From Endobugula sp965214375 (GTDB lineage Bacteria; Pseudomonadota; Gammaproteobacteria; Pseudomonadales; Cellvibrionaceae), in the NCBI GenBank assembly GCA_965214375.1, contig OZ243947.1, positions 2,356,001 to 2,420,000 of the forward strand: a DNA stretch of 64,000 nt, read 5' to 3'. This document shows, one piece after another, positions 54,176-63,130 of this stretch. The translations under genes and the position numbers were made by a program. Below the pieces are notes generated by a model. The model searched no databases, had not been told where the DNA came from, and worked only from the letters and a program-made list of their open reading frames with translations. Position 1 is the first letter of the stretch; the number at the start of each line of letters is the position of its first letter.

Positions 54176-55588
54176 TTATTGGGGGAGTGTTATGATGAAT
54201 AGTGCGCCATTAAGATGTGGTTTTTGTCCGCCATTGCTAATGGTAATACTCCCTCCATAACTGCTAATAATATCTACAGCCACGCTAAGACCAATACCTT
54301 GTCCGATTTGAGCAGTATCTGCCCGCGCGCCGCGTTCTAGTAACGAGTGTTTTATACTATCAGCAATGCCATCACCGTTATCACTGATACGGATGACTAG
54401 TTCATTTTCAGTTTTTTCCGAGTCAATAGTAATCTGACCACGACCGTATTTACATGCATTATCTACAATATTGCCGAGCACTTCCAATAGGTCGGCCTCA
54501 TCGCCAATAAATATATGGTCTTCGAGAGTGAGGTTATTGAAAATTATATTTTTTTCTGTGTATACCTTCCTCATAACCTGAACTAATCGATTGACGCATG
54601 CATGTACCGAAACGGCTCCTCGTTGATTGATGCTATCTTTTTTTGAGCGAATGACTGCGCGCTGTAATTGATGTGTGATAATTTGATTAATGCGGTGAAG
54701 TTGTTGGTCAATGATATTATCCTGTTGTTGTTTTTCTGATAGCTGGCTGTTAATCACTGCCAGCGGTGTTTTCAAACTGTGAGCAAGATCAGACAAGCTG
54801 TTGCGATAACGTTCGCGCTGTTGTTTTTCCTGTTTGAGAATAGTGTTTAAGTTATCAATGGCGGGTTGAATCTCGTGCGGATAGTTGTTTTCTAGCGTGC
54901 TTATTGAATTCTGTTGCAGTTTTTGTAGTTGGTTCGAAAGGCGTTTTAACGGCTTTAACCCCCAGTACATAATTAATGCTTGTAAGAGTAATAATGCAAT
55001 GCTCATTAATCCTAGCCATTGCCATAAGCGTTTGCTATAACTATTGATTTCTGCATCAATTGTTGCGCTGTCTTTCATAACAATAAAGCGCAGTGGGTAG
55101 CTGTTATCATTATCGTCAATCCACTCAATATCATAGCTTAAGGCATTGAGATGACGTTCTATAAGATTAATGCTGAAAAAATCCAGTTGATCAAGACTAA
55201 AGCGTTGTTGTGATAAGAAAATCTTTTCAGGTAGTAATATTGCCGATTCAGATCGCCAGAGTAATTGATGTTTATGGTTGAGTATGGTGGCGTAAAGCCC
55301 TGAGTTTTGTTGGTTAAAGCGTGGTTCGGGCAAGTTTTCTGGAATAGTGAGCGTCCCCTTTTCTATTTCGGTAAGCCCTAAAAGCAGATAGATGTGCGTT
55401 TGCAGTTGCTGTTTTTCAGCATTAATTTGACTATGTGTAAAGCTGTTCAGTAATAATGTACCGCTGAGGATAATAAATAACGGTAAAAAACACAAAGATC
55501 CAATAAAAAAACGTCCGACTAATGAGCGCCTGTTGAATAGTGTAAGACGGAAAGCTTTTTTATCCGAGGTGTTATTGGTGGAAGTCAT
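54176..55588 (-). CDS. Sensor histidine kinase, PhoQ-like
   Basis: A 470-residue kinase with two membrane segments (about residues 26-48 and 190-210) around a periplasmic sensor domain, then a HAMP-like linker. The phosphoacceptor histidine is in DLAHSLKTPLAV (about residue 270) and the ATPase boxes are GNIVDNACKYG, ISDNGDGI and GQGIGLSV. The overall size and pairing resemble PhoQ. It overlaps the response-regulator gene by 4 bases (ATGA). The signal is not readable from sequence. Confidence 0.88.
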   Translation of the reverse strand: MTSTNNTSDKKAFRLTLFNRRSLVGRFFIGSLCFLPLFIILSGTLLLNSFTHSQINAEKQQLQTHIYLLLGLTEIEKGTLTIPENLPEPRFNQQNSGLYATILNHKHQLLWRSESAILLPEKIFLSQQRFSLDQLDFFSINLIERHLNALSYDIEWIDDNDNSYPLRFIVMKDSATIDAEINSYSKRLWQWLGLMSIALLLLQALIMYWGLKPLKRLSNQLQKLQQNSISTLENNYPHEIQPAIDNLNTILKQEKQQRERYRNSLSDLAHSLKTPLAVINSQLSEKQQQDNIIDQQLHRINQIITHQLQRAVIRSKKDSINQRGAVSVHACVNRLVQVMRKVYTEKNIIFNNLTLEDHIFIGDEADLLEVLGNIVDNACKYGRGQITIDSEKTENELVIRISDNGDGIADSIKHSLLERGARADTAQIGQGIGLSVAVDIISSYGGSITISNGGQKPHLNGALFIITLPQ

Positions 55589-56265
55589 AAAGTTTTTGTT
55601 AGATTCAGGCTATAACCTTGCCCACGTAGTGTTTTGATTGGTTTAATGTTCCCGTCCGGATCTAGTTTTTTGCGCAATCTTCCAACCAATACTTCAATCA
55701 CATTGCTATCTAAATCAAAGTCCTGATCATACAGGTGTTCGGTTAATTCCGTTTTGGAGACCACGCGTTCGTTATTGAGCGCCAAATACTCTAGTGTATT
55801 GTATTCGTATTGGGTTAACGTAATGTCGAGTTCATTAACGCTCACGGCTTTACTGGCAGTATTGATGCGTAAGGGATCAAAATGAATGGTAGGTGATGCA
55901 TGCCCTTTTGAGCGTCTTGCCAGAGCGTTGAGTCGTGCCAATAATTCTTCATTATGAAAAGGCTTGACGAGATAATCGTCTGCACCGGCTTCCAGACCAG
56001 CAACTTTATCTTGCCAATTTCCTCTGGCCGTTAAAATTAATACGGGGTAATTAATATGTTGTGAGCGCAATTGTTTGATGATCTCAATACCCGTAATTTC
56101 AGGCAAGCCAATATCAATAATGGCAATATCATAAGGGTGTTCTTCGCCAAGATACAAACCTTCACGACCATCGGTGGCACTGTCAACACGGTACCCTTGA
56201 GTCGTGAGATGGCTGCACAGGTTTTGGCGTAAAGTGTTTTCGTCTTCAACGAGAAGCAGGCGCAT
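55585..56265 (-). CDS. OmpR-family response regulator, PhoP-like
   Basis: A 226-residue regulator. The phospho-acceptor D51 is in IIDIGLPE, with the acidic pocket VEDEN and the conserved lysine in YLVKPF. The C-terminal winged helix (LTQYEYNTLEYLAL ... NVIEVLVGRLRKKLD ... TLRGQGYSL) is typical of PhoP. It overlaps the upstream PepSY gene by 20 bases and the kinase by 4, so the three are coupled. Confidence 0.92.
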   Translation of the reverse strand: MRLLLVEDENTLRQNLCSHLTTQGYRVDSATDGREGLYLGEEHPYDIAIIDIGLPEITGIEIIKQLRSQHINYPVLILTARGNWQDKVAGLEAGADDYLVKPFHNEELLARLNALARRSKGHASPTIHFDPLRINTASKAVSVNELDITLTQYEYNTLEYLALNNERVVSKTELTEHLYDQDFDLDSNVIEVLVGRLRKKLDPDGNIKPIKTLRGQGYSLNLTKTL

Positions 56266-56581
56266 GGTTAAAACCTCGCATCAGTTCTGGAGACTCATTC
56301 GGTAGCGGGTTGTTGAGGGGACGGCCTGTCTTCTTGCGAAAACGGGTTTCACCACTATCACCATCAACCATAATCTGCCGTACTCTCCCTTCAGGTAACA
56401 AGACGCGTACAAGATAATCCGTACTGTTGCCCCGGGGTGGTTTGACTTTCAGCACTCTGCCGCCAGTGAATTCCTGAGCTTTAGATGCTGCTTCTGAAGC
56501 AGACAAGGATTGTGCTTGCAACAGAGTACTGGAAAGGCTAAAAATAACCCCAATGGTGCTTGTCAGTACGCGTGTGTACAT
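56246..56581 (-). CDS. Small periplasmic PepSY-domain protein
   Basis: A 111-residue protein with a signal peptide (about residues 1-24) and a PepSY-like unit (LSASEAASKAQEFTGGRVLKVKPP ... LVRVLLPEGRVRQIMVDGDSGE). PepSY proteins often sit beside two-component systems and may modulate the sensor. ATG 56581 is used; a TTG four codons upstream is also possible. It is co-directional with the regulator and kinase. Confidence 0.8.
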   Translation of the reverse strand: MYTRVLTSTIGVIFSLSSTLLQAQSLSASEAASKAQEFTGGRVLKVKPPRGNSTDYLVRVLLPEGRVRQIMVDGDSGETRFRKKTGRPLNNPLPNESPELMRGFNHAPASR

Positions 56582-56614
56582 AAGATTGCCCAATAAACCG
56601 TAAGTAGGCTTATA

Positions 56615-57154
56615 TTAGTAATCTACCGCGCTAACATCAACCGCTACGCGAATACGTTCACCGGTATGGGTGTCCATCACCCTAGAATAACGGCGACCAC
56701 GGTATTGGTAGCTGACGTCATAACCCGTGACTTGTTTCTTGTAGCGCATATTATGGCTCACATGGCAGACTCTTTCTGTTGTTGTGTGGTGCTTATGATG
56801 TGTTTTGCGATTCAGATCGCTGGCAATAGATCCACCTAGTATGGCACCTGCAACCGCTCCCACGCGTTTGTTACTCTTGTTGTGCCCTAGTTCATTGCCA
56901 ATGGCGCCGCCAATCAGTGCGCCGATAATCTTTGGTGTCGCTGATCGATGGCTTTTGCGGTGTACTACACGCTCTTCTAGGTGACACTCTTTATGCGGTT
57001 CCCGGATGCTTACGGTTTCATAGATAGGGGCAACATGAGTGACTTTAGCATAGTCAATATGTGATTCTGACCATGCATATGAACCCGTCAATAGGGTGCA
57101 AGTCACAAGGCTTAATCCAGTTAGGTGACGGTACAAGCTCGATATTTGTTTCAT
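56615..57154 (-). CDS. Glycine-zipper 2TM-domain outer-membrane-type protein
   Basis: A 179-residue protein with a signal peptide (cut near SYAWSES) and a glycine-zipper segment (IIGALIGGAIGNELG ... VGAVAGAILGGSIASDL, about residues 75-110). A histidine-rich stretch (RKTHHKHHTTTE) and a C-terminal YQYRGRRYS region follow. It resembles the 17-kDa antigen/SlyB-like family; SlyB belongs to the PhoP regulon in enterobacteria, which fits the PhoPQ-like genes downstream. GGAG lies 9 bases before ATG 57154. It is divergent from proA. Confidence 0.85.
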   Translation of the reverse strand: MKQISSLYRHLTGLSLVTCTLLTGSYAWSESHIDYAKVTHVAPIYETVSIREPHKECHLEERVVHRKSHRSATPKIIGALIGGAIGNELGHNKSNKRVGAVAGAILGGSIASDLNRKTHHKHHTTTERVCHVSHNMRYKKQVTGYDVSYQYRGRRYSRVMDTHTGERIRVAVDVSAVDY

Positions 57155-57318
57155 GATTGTTATCTCCAATGGGTATTTTCAGGTCCAGAATAACGATGGC
57201 AACCTTAATCAACCCTGAAGTATCAAAGCGGTTTCAATATCGCTTACTTATGCCCCAAACAGCCCGTCAATTAGCGTATAATGCGGCCTATCTACACATC
57301 GGATATGTTAAAAAGCCA

Positions 57319-58575
57319 ATGAATACCAAAGAATACATGCAACAACTGGGACAACAAGCCAGAAAGGCGTCTCGTGACATTTCGATGGCGGATACCGGCC
57401 TGAAAAACCAAGCCTTGCTGGCGATTGCGGCTGCGTTAAATGAACAACGTGATACGTTGCTAACCGCCAATGCTACGGATGTTGCCGTTGGCGAGAAAAA
57501 TGGTCTTGATAGCGCGTTGTTGGATCGATTACATCTAGATGATAAGCGTATTGATGCCATGATCGAAGGTTTGCATCAGGTCGCTGCGTTACCTGATCCT
57601 TGCGGTGAAATTACCGATTTGAATTATCGCCCTTCCGGTATCCAGGTAGGCAAAATGCGAGTGCCGCTGGGTGTTATTGGCATTATTTATGAGTCCCGTC
57701 CCAATGTCACCATTGATGCGGCCAGTCTTTGTTTGAAAGCCGGTAATGCGACCATTTTGCGTGGTGGTAAAGAGGCGTTGCATTCCAATAAAGCGATTGC
57801 TCAATGTATTCAACAGGGATTGATAGCGGTGGGTTTATTGGCACATGCGGTTCAGGTAGTTGAAACGACGGATCGTGAGGCCGTGGCCGAGTTGATTACC
57901 ATGAATGAGTACGTTGATGTGGTTGTGCCTCGTGGTGGGCGTGGCTTGATAGAGCGTATCAGTCGTGATGCTAGAGTGTCGGTGATTAAGCATTTAGATG
58001 GTATTTGCCATGTTTATATTGATGATCAGGCAGACCTTGAGAAGGCCTTTGCTATTGCTATCAATGCTAAAACACACCGTTATGGTGTGTGTAATACCAT
58101 GGAAACTCTGCTAGTTGCCAAAGACATCGCACCTGAGATATTACCACGTCTGGTAGAGGCCTATCAGCAAAAGGGCGTCGAGTTACGAGGTTGTGAAGCG
58201 ATGTGTGCATTATTTGAAACCATGAGGCCGGCAACAGGCGACGATTGGGCAACAGAATATCTGGCGCCTGTCTTGTCTATTAGAATCGTCGACGATCTAC
58301 ATATGGCAATTGCTCACATTGATCAGTACAGTTCGGGTCATACAGAAGCGATAGTCACTGAAAACTACACCCGCGCACGTCAGTTTCTTGCCTTGGTCGA
58401 TTCCAGTTCGGTGATTGTTAATGCCTCCACACGTTTTGCTGATGGCTTTGCATACGGTTTGGGAGCGGAGATTGGCATTTCAACGGATAAGATTCATGCC
58501 CGTGGCCCAGTCGGTTTGGAAGGATTAACATCACAAAAGTGGATTGTTCTAGGTGATGGCCATATCCGTCAGTAA
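57319..58575 (+). CDS. proA: Gamma-glutamyl phosphate reductase
   Basis: A 418-residue NADPH-dependent enzyme of proline synthesis. The N-terminal block MQQLGQQARKASRDIS, GVIGIIYESRPNVTIDAASLCLK, the catalytic cysteine in RYGVCNTMETLLV and the C-terminal GAEIGISTDKIHARGPVGLEGLTS are present. ATG 57319 gives the family length; the frame extends to 57157 but that part runs into the divergent gene's leader. proB is not in the window. Confidence 0.95.
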   Translation: MNTKEYMQQLGQQARKASRDISMADTGLKNQALLAIAAALNEQRDTLLTANATDVAVGEKNGLDSALLDRLHLDDKRIDAMIEGLHQVAALPDPCGEITDLNYRPSGIQVGKMRVPLGVIGIIYESRPNVTIDAASLCLKAGNATILRGGKEALHSNKAIAQCIQQGLIAVGLLAHAVQVVETTDREAVAELITMNEYVDVVVPRGGRGLIERISRDARVSVIKHLDGICHVYIDDQADLEKAFAIAINAKTHRYGVCNTMETLLVAKDIAPEILPRLVEAYQQKGVELRGCEAMCALFETMRPATGDDWATEYLAPVLSIRIVDDLHMAIAHIDQYSSGHTEAIVTENYTRARQFLALVDSSSVIVNASTRFADGFAYGLGAEIGISTDKIHARGPVGLEGLTSQKWIVLGDGHIRQ

Positions 58576-59227
58576 GCGGTCTAGTCTCGGTATTTTGGGC
58601 GGGACTTTCGATCCGGTGCATAACGGTCACTTGCAGATGGCTCAAGACGCGTTAAGTGCCTTGCCGCTTGATGAAGTCCGCCTTATTCCCTGTTATCGTC
58701 CAGCACACCGAGATGCGCCGGTTTTAACGGCTGAGCAACGTCTGCAACTGTTATCCCTAGCGGTAGGTGATTACTCTGGATTGGCTGTTGATGATCGTGA
58801 GTTGCGACGGGAACAGCTATCTTACACGGTTGATACTTTGCGGTCTTTACGTGAAGAGCGTGGTGATCATGTCAGTTTAGTGTTTATTTTAGGTGAAGAC
58901 GCTTATGCGGGTTTAACGTCTTGGCATTGTTGGCAGGAGTTGCGTGAGCTGGCTCACCTATTAATAATGGCTCGACCACAAATGCCTGCTATTACGAATC
59001 CCTTGTTACAAGAGTGGCTAATGCACCGCGACAATTTTGCCATTGTACAAGAACAGCCATCGGGTGGAATCATGCGTTTGTCGAAACATATGTTACCCAT
59101 TTCTTCAACACAGGTGCGACAGCAATTGATGGCGGGTGCCGTGGCTGCGGATATCCCTCTCTGTGTACAACAATGCATTACACAAAATCACTGGTATCAA
59201 CACCAGAGTGAACAGAAAACTCAATAG
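58556..59227 (+). CDS. nadD: Nicotinate-nucleotide adenylyltransferase
   Basis: A 223-residue nucleotidyltransferase making deamido-NAD. The N-terminal GILGGTFDPVHNGHL (with the H-x-G-H motif), the FILGEDAYAGLTSWHCWQEL block and ISSTQVRQQL are intact. It overlaps the end of proA by 20 bases; a GTG one codon upstream is an alternative start. It is followed by rsfS, as in most relatives. Confidence 0.95.
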   Translation: MAISVSKRSSLGILGGTFDPVHNGHLQMAQDALSALPLDEVRLIPCYRPAHRDAPVLTAEQRLQLLSLAVGDYSGLAVDDRELRREQLSYTVDTLRSLREERGDHVSLVFILGEDAYAGLTSWHCWQELRELAHLLIMARPQMPAITNPLLQEWLMHRDNFAIVQEQPSGGIMRLSKHMLPISSTQVRQQLMAGAVAADIPLCVQQCITQNHWYQHQSEQKTQ

Positions 59228-59235
59228 GAAAAAAC

Positions 59236-59574
59236 ATGACAATTGATGTAAATGCTCAGGCGCTTGACGCACTGGAATCATTAAAAGCGCAAAATATCGT
59301 AACGTTGGACGTCACCGACCTGAGTGACGTGATGGATAATCTGATTATTGCCACGGGCACATCCAACCGCCATGTTAAATCGCTTGCTGGCAATGTGGTC
59401 GATGAGTTAAAACAACAGGGTTTGCAACCTATTGGTATTGAGGGCTTAGATTCCGCTGATTGGGTGCTAGTCGATTACGGCACGGTTGTGGTTCATGTTA
59501 TGCTGCCGCAAACCCGTCAGTTCTACGATCTTGAAAAACTATGGACACCGATGGCGGAGCAGCCGGAAGACTAA
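59236..59574 (+). CDS. rsfS: Ribosomal silencing factor RsfS
   Basis: A 112-residue protein that binds ribosomal protein L14 and blocks subunit joining under starvation. The family blocks LDVTDLSDVMDNLIIATGTSNRHVKSLA and DSADWVLVDYGTVVVHVMLPQTRQFYDLEKLW are complete. AGGAAAAAAC lies just before the ATG. One base separates it from rlmH. Confidence 0.96.
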   Translation: MTIDVNAQALDALESLKAQNIVTLDVTDLSDVMDNLIIATGTSNRHVKSLAGNVVDELKQQGLQPIGIEGLDSADWVLVDYGTVVVHVMLPQTRQFYDLEKLWTPMAEQPED

Positions 59575-59575
59575 T

Positions 59576-60043
59576 ATGCGTATTCGGGCGATTGCGGTGG
59601 GCACCAAAATGCCAGCTTGGGTTACTGAGGGTATTGCCGATTATCATAAACGCCTGCCTCGTGAATGGTCATTTGAATTTGTTGAAATCGCACTGGGTCA
59701 TCGCAGTAAAGGGCAAGATGTCGCCAAGGCGATGCGCAAAGAGGGCGATCAAATGTTGGCGTCTATTCATGCACGTGATTATGTGATTGCGCTGGATGTT
59801 AAGGGTAAACCTTGGAGCACAACACAGTTGTCTGGGCAAATGTCGCAATGGCAACTACAGGGCGATAATATTGCCTTGTTGATTGGTGGCCCGGATGGTT
59901 TGGCTGCAGCATGTGTGCAACGTGCACAGCAGAGTTGGTCTTTATCACCGTTGACTTTGCCTCATCCTTTAGTCAGGGTATTATTAACAGAACAGTTATA
60001 CCGCAGTTGGACACTATTGCAGAACCATCCTTACCACAAGTAG
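59576..60043 (+). CDS. rlmH: 23S rRNA (pseudouridine1915-N3)-methyltransferase RlmH
   Basis: A 155-residue SPOUT methyltransferase acting on the assembled ribosome. It shows YHKRLPREWSFEFVEI, the ALDVKGKPWST block, the SAM knot FAST-like region IALLIGGPDGLA and the C-terminus LVRVLLTEQLYRSWTLLQNHPYHK in pieces that match the family. Its length is typical. It is coupled to rsfS. Confidence 0.96.
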   Translation: MRIRAIAVGTKMPAWVTEGIADYHKRLPREWSFEFVEIALGHRSKGQDVAKAMRKEGDQMLASIHARDYVIALDVKGKPWSTTQLSGQMSQWQLQGDNIALLIGGPDGLAAACVQRAQQSWSLSPLTLPHPLVRVLLTEQLYRSWTLLQNHPYHK

Positions 60044-60089
60044 CGTCTGCTGTGCGTAAAAAACCTCTAATAAGATAACATCATTCAGT

Positions 60090-61946
60090 ATGCGTGATTT
60101 AGAGCATTTTAAAGACCATCATCGCGAAGCCAATATTTTTTTGGGGCGTGTTGTTGTCACCTTATTTATTGTACTGCTGATGTTGGGTATTTTGATTTAT
60201 CGTTATCACAGCCTGCAAGTGGTCAATTATCAAGATTACGCCACGCAATCTGATAAGAATCGCATTCTGGTACAAACTTTACATCCTAAGCGCGGTTTAA
60301 TTTACGACAAAAATGGCACTTTGCTGGCTGAAAATCGTCCCAGTTATGTATTAGTGCTGACGCCTGAAAATATTTCGGATATTGATACAACCATTACCCA
60401 ATTAAAAGATTTGATTGAAATCAATGATGATCATATAAGGGGCTTTAAAAAGGCCTTACGCAGTGGCCGCCGACCTTATCAGCCCATGCCGCTAAAGCAC
60501 CGTTTATCTGAAGAAGAAATTGCACGCATTGCCGTAAATGAGTATCGCCTTCCCGGTGTGGATGTTGAGGCACAGTTGGTGCGTAGCTATCCGGAACCCA
60601 TGTTGTTTGCACACACGGTCGGTTATGTTGGCAAGATTAATGATCGTGAATGGAATCGTTTTACCGAGTTGCAGCAGGAGCGTTACAAAGGGTTACAGAC
60701 CATCGGTAAAATAGGCTTGGAAAAATATTACGAGCGTAGCCTGTTTGGAGAAACCGGTTTTCAAAATGTTGAAATTAATGCGCGTATGCGTGTGTTGAGA
60801 ACCTTGCAACGTGAGGCACCAGTTCCTGGTAAGGATTTACATTTACACATTGATAGCCAGCTCCAAGAGACGGCGTATGCGGCGATGAAAGGTCGTCGTG
60901 GTTCGGTCGTGGCAATTGACACAAAAACAGGTGGCATCCTAACGATGTTAAGTACCCCGACTTATGATACGAATTTGTTTGTGACGGGTATCAGTCATAA
61001 GGATTACAATGCGTTAACCAATAATCTCGATCTGCCGTTATTTGACCGTTCTATTCAGGGCAGTTATCCACCTGCCTCAACGGTTAAACCGACATTGGGT
61101 CTTGCCGCTCTTGATACACGTACTATCACTCGTAAGCATACCATTTTTGATCCTGGCTATTACCAATTGGAAAATGATGAACGGCTTTATCGTGATTGGA
61201 AGCGAGAGGGTCACGGTCGGGTTAATGTCCACAAAGCGATTGTGCAGTCGTCGGATACGTTTTTCTATGACACCGCATTTCGTATGGGTATTGATAATAT
61301 TTATCAGTATGGTCTTCGTTTTGGTTTAGGCAAACGTACGGATATTGATATTCCCAATGAGCGTAGTGGTTTATGGCCATCCCGTGAATGGAAACAGCGC
61401 GTGCGTAGATTACCTTGGTTTCCTGGTGATACCTTAAATGTCGGTATTGGTCAGGGTGATGCACTGGCAACTCCACTACAGCTTGCGGTTATGGTGACAA
61501 CGCTGGCAAATAAAGGTAAGCGCTATCGCCCGCATTTGGTGAAGAGGTTGGGCGATGAGTTGATTCAGCCGGAAGTGATGTCGACCATGGGTAATGTCAG
61601 TGAGCGTCATTGGAATGACATTCACAAAGCGATGCACGATGTAGTGCATGCACCTAATGGTACGGCGCGTCGCATTGCGGTGGGAGCCAAATACAAAATG
61701 GGTGGAAAAACCGGTACTTCACAAGTGGTAGGTATTAAGCAAGGTGAAGAATACGATTCTGAGGCATTGAAAGAGCGCCATCGTGATCATGCGTTATTTG
61801 TCGGTTTTGCTCCTTTTGAAGACCCACAGATTGCAGTAGCGGTTATTGTCGAGAATGGTGAGGCAGGCTCTTCTGCGGCCGCGCCAGTGGCCAGAAAAAT
61901 GTTTGATGCCTACCTGTTGGGTCAAACGCTTGAGAGAAAACCATGA
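60090..61946 (+). CDS. mrdA: Penicillin-binding protein 2 (elongasome transpeptidase)
   Basis: A 618-residue class B PBP with a single N-terminal membrane anchor, a non-catalytic pedestal domain and a transpeptidase domain. The catalytic motifs are S-T-V-K in PPASTVKPT, S-S-D in VQSSDTFFYD and K-T-G in GGKTGTSQ. It cross-links lateral wall peptidoglycan with RodA, whose gene overlaps it by 4 bases. Confidence 0.96.
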   Translation: MRDLEHFKDHHREANIFLGRVVVTLFIVLLMLGILIYRYHSLQVVNYQDYATQSDKNRILVQTLHPKRGLIYDKNGTLLAENRPSYVLVLTPENISDIDTTITQLKDLIEINDDHIRGFKKALRSGRRPYQPMPLKHRLSEEEIARIAVNEYRLPGVDVEAQLVRSYPEPMLFAHTVGYVGKINDREWNRFTELQQERYKGLQTIGKIGLEKYYERSLFGETGFQNVEINARMRVLRTLQREAPVPGKDLHLHIDSQLQETAYAAMKGRRGSVVAIDTKTGGILTMLSTPTYDTNLFVTGISHKDYNALTNNLDLPLFDRSIQGSYPPASTVKPTLGLAALDTRTITRKHTIFDPGYYQLENDERLYRDWKREGHGRVNVHKAIVQSSDTFFYDTAFRMGIDNIYQYGLRFGLGKRTDIDIPNERSGLWPSREWKQRVRRLPWFPGDTLNVGIGQGDALATPLQLAVMVTTLANKGKRYRPHLVKRLGDELIQPEVMSTMGNVSERHWNDIHKAMHDVVHAPNGTARRIAVGAKYKMGGKTGTSQVVGIKQGEEYDSEALKERHRDHALFVGFAPFEDPQIAVAVIVENGEAGSSAAAPVARKMFDAYLLGQTLERKP

Positions 61947-63103
61947 AGTCATCAGTACGCCATTATGATTTTCAGCGTCGTATGCCTGAGGCGAGTCGCG
62001 ATCTGCGCCAACGTCGTAGTTTATGGCAAATGATTCATATTGATCCGGTATTGCTCTGTTTGCTGATTGTCTTAACGATTAGCGGTTTATGGATTTTGTA
62101 TAGTGCGAGTGAGGGCAATATGCGCGTAGTGCGCAGGCAGGGTATTTTTTTGTTATTGGCTTATATAGGCATGTTTGCCATTGCACAAATACGCCTGTCG
62201 TTTATTGCGCGTTGGTCAGCATTGCTGTATCTGGGAGGGGTGGCTCTTTTGATTGCCGTGATCTTTTTCGGGGTCGGCGCTAAAGGAGCACAGCGTTGGC
62301 TAAGTGTTGGCGGGTTCCGTTTTCAACCATCTGAAGTCATGAAATTAGCCATGCCGATTGCTATTGCGGCTTATCTTGCCAGTAAAACATTGCCTCCTCG
62401 GTTTAAACATATTTTTTGGTCATTAGTTCTGGTTGCTTTACCTACTGTACTGATTATTCGGCAGCCGGATTTGGGAACCTCTATTCTGGTGGCAACATCA
62501 GGATTGATTGTACTGTTTTATGCGGGGATTAGTTGGCGTTATATGATATCTGCTTTTACTTTAGCGGCTTTAAGTATTTGGCCTATGTGGCATTATGTCT
62601 TACATGATTATCAGCGACAGCGGGTGTTGACCCTGTTTGATCCAGATTCTGACCCTAAAGGTGCTGGCTGGAATATTATTCAGTCAAAAACTGCCATTGG
62701 TTCAGGCGGGACTTCGGGTAAGGGCTGGTTGGAAGGCACGCAATCACACTTGAACTTTTTGCCGGAAAGCCATACTGATTTTATTATTGCGGTATTGGCG
62801 GAAGAGTTTGGTTTTATCGGTGTTGTGTTGTTATTAGCCTTGTACTCTCTGATCGTTATACGAGGCCTGTTTATTGCAGTTAGAGCTCAGGATAGTTTTC
62901 GCCGCTTGTTAGCAGGTAGTATTACATTAACATTTTTTATTTATGTTTTTGTGAATGTGGGCATGGTCGCAGGCTTATTGCCTGTGGTTGGTGTACCATT
63001 ACCTTTGGTGAGCCTTGGTGGTACATCATTGGTAACACTTATGCTAGGCTTCGGTCTATTGATGGCAGTAAGTACGGAACAGCGACTGATTGTCAATAAA
63101 TAA
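61943..63103 (+). CDS. mrdB: Rod-shape SEDS glycosyltransferase RodA
   Basis: A 386-residue SEDS protein with about ten membrane segments. The family signatures ARQ-like GAKGAQRWLSVGGFRFQPSEVMK, KQPDLGTS-like IRQPDLGTSILV, FLPESHTDFIIAVLAEEFGFIG and PLPLVSLGGTS are intact. It polymerises glycan strands with PBP2. It is translationally coupled to mrdA. Confidence 0.96.
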   Translation: MKSSVRHYDFQRRMPEASRDLRQRRSLWQMIHIDPVLLCLLIVLTISGLWILYSASEGNMRVVRRQGIFLLLAYIGMFAIAQIRLSFIARWSALLYLGGVALLIAVIFFGVGAKGAQRWLSVGGFRFQPSEVMKLAMPIAIAAYLASKTLPPRFKHIFWSLVLVALPTVLIIRQPDLGTSILVATSGLIVLFYAGISWRYMISAFTLAALSIWPMWHYVLHDYQRQRVLTLFDPDSDPKGAGWNIIQSKTAIGSGGTSGKGWLEGTQSHLNFLPESHTDFIIAVLAEEFGFIGVVLLLALYSLIVIRGLFIAVRAQDSFRRLLAGSITLTFFIYVFVNVGMVAGLLPVVGVPLPLVSLGGTSLVTLMLGFGLLMAVSTEQRLIVNK

Positions 63104-63130
63104 TCTTGGTAGTTGACTTGGGGAATATCT

